Assembly (NCBI GenBank): GCA_022837245.1
Contig: JALHHX010000046.1
Coordinates: 1-14,256, forward strand
Origin: Lentisphaerota bacterium
GTDB taxonomy: Bacteria > Verrucomicrobiota > Kiritimatiellia > RFP12 > UBA3636
DNA length: 14,256 bases
Direction of reading: 5' to 3'
Part shown: positions 14,216-14,256 of the stretch, one piece after another
Layout: each line of letters starts with the position of its first letter
Position numbering within the stretch: position 1 is the first letter of the stretch
Translations under genes and position numbers: made by a program
The notes under the pieces: generated by a model
The model's database searches: none
Told to the model about the DNA's origin: nothing
The model's input: only the letters and a program-made list of their open reading frames with translations

Positions 14216-14242
14216 AAAATGTCGCCTGGCAGGCGACATTTT
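14216..14242. terminator. Perfect bidirectional hairpin at the right edge
   Basis: AAAATGTCGCC-TGGCA-GGCGACATTTT has an 11-bp perfect stem and a 5-base loop, with A runs on one side and T runs on the other. It could terminate transcription in either direction. It ends the repeat cluster, so it may instead be a structural part of that element. The gene it would serve lies beyond the right edge. Confidence 0.6.
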
Positions 14243-14256
14243 ACGCCGATTAATAT

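Larger units (their letters stand above)
13781..14256. other. Gene-free region with ettA upstream sequence and repeat cluster
   Basis: I find no convincing gene on either strand in these 476 bases. The left half is AT-rich and should contain the ettA promoter. The right half is taken up by the GGTGCCAGACT repeats (14026-14199) and a strong hairpin (14216-14242). Plus-strand open frames here simply translate the 21-base repeat and lack a ribosome site. Confidence 0.7.

Noticed and set aside
13963..14253. Plus-strand open frame with VPDSF repeats
   Set aside because: It is the translation of the 21-base DNA repeat, lacks a ribosome site, and every other gene here is on the minus strand.

Overview
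All recognisable genes in this window lie on the minus strand, so the biological order runs from the right edge to the left. An LptD-type outer-membrane LPS assembly protein and a second outer-membrane barrel point to a diderm bacterium. The chlamydia-like TrpR family repressor, the EboE-like TIM barrel and the GGTGCCAGACT repeats make me favour the PVC superphylum (Kiritimatiellota/Lentisphaerota-like). That assignment is inference, not proof. Several features of the biotin synthase and of the radical SAM repair-family protein fit an anaerobic or oxygen-sensitive lifestyle, combined with an exported superoxide dismutase.

Right edge (about 13781-14256): a 476-base stretch with no convincing gene. 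It holds eight copies of an 11-base motif GGTGCCAGACT, mostly at a 21-base period, a perfect 11-bp-stem hairpin, and a possible regulated promoter region for ettA.

13780-9958: ettA (ribosome-associated ABC-F translation throttle), bioB (biotin synthase with unusual cysteine placement) and ychF (ribosome-binding ATPase). They are closely spaced and probably partly cotranscribed.

9928-4461: an envelope block. lptD is followed by a signal-peptide outer-membrane barrel with a Q/P/R-rich linker, an EboE-like TIM-barrel protein without the rest of the ebo cluster, and an exported iron-type superoxide dismutase.

4202-3087: a radical SAM protein with a C-terminal helix-hairpin-helix, of the family linked to uracil-DNA-glycosylase-like partners. 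It has its own promoter-like upstream sequence and no partner nearby.

2987-1398: rplU (L21) and rpmA (L27), followed by a tRNA-dihydrouridine synthase, behind a good sigma-70-type promoter.

1288 to the left edge: a TrpR-family repressor two bases upstream of a cardiolipin synthase gene that runs off the window.
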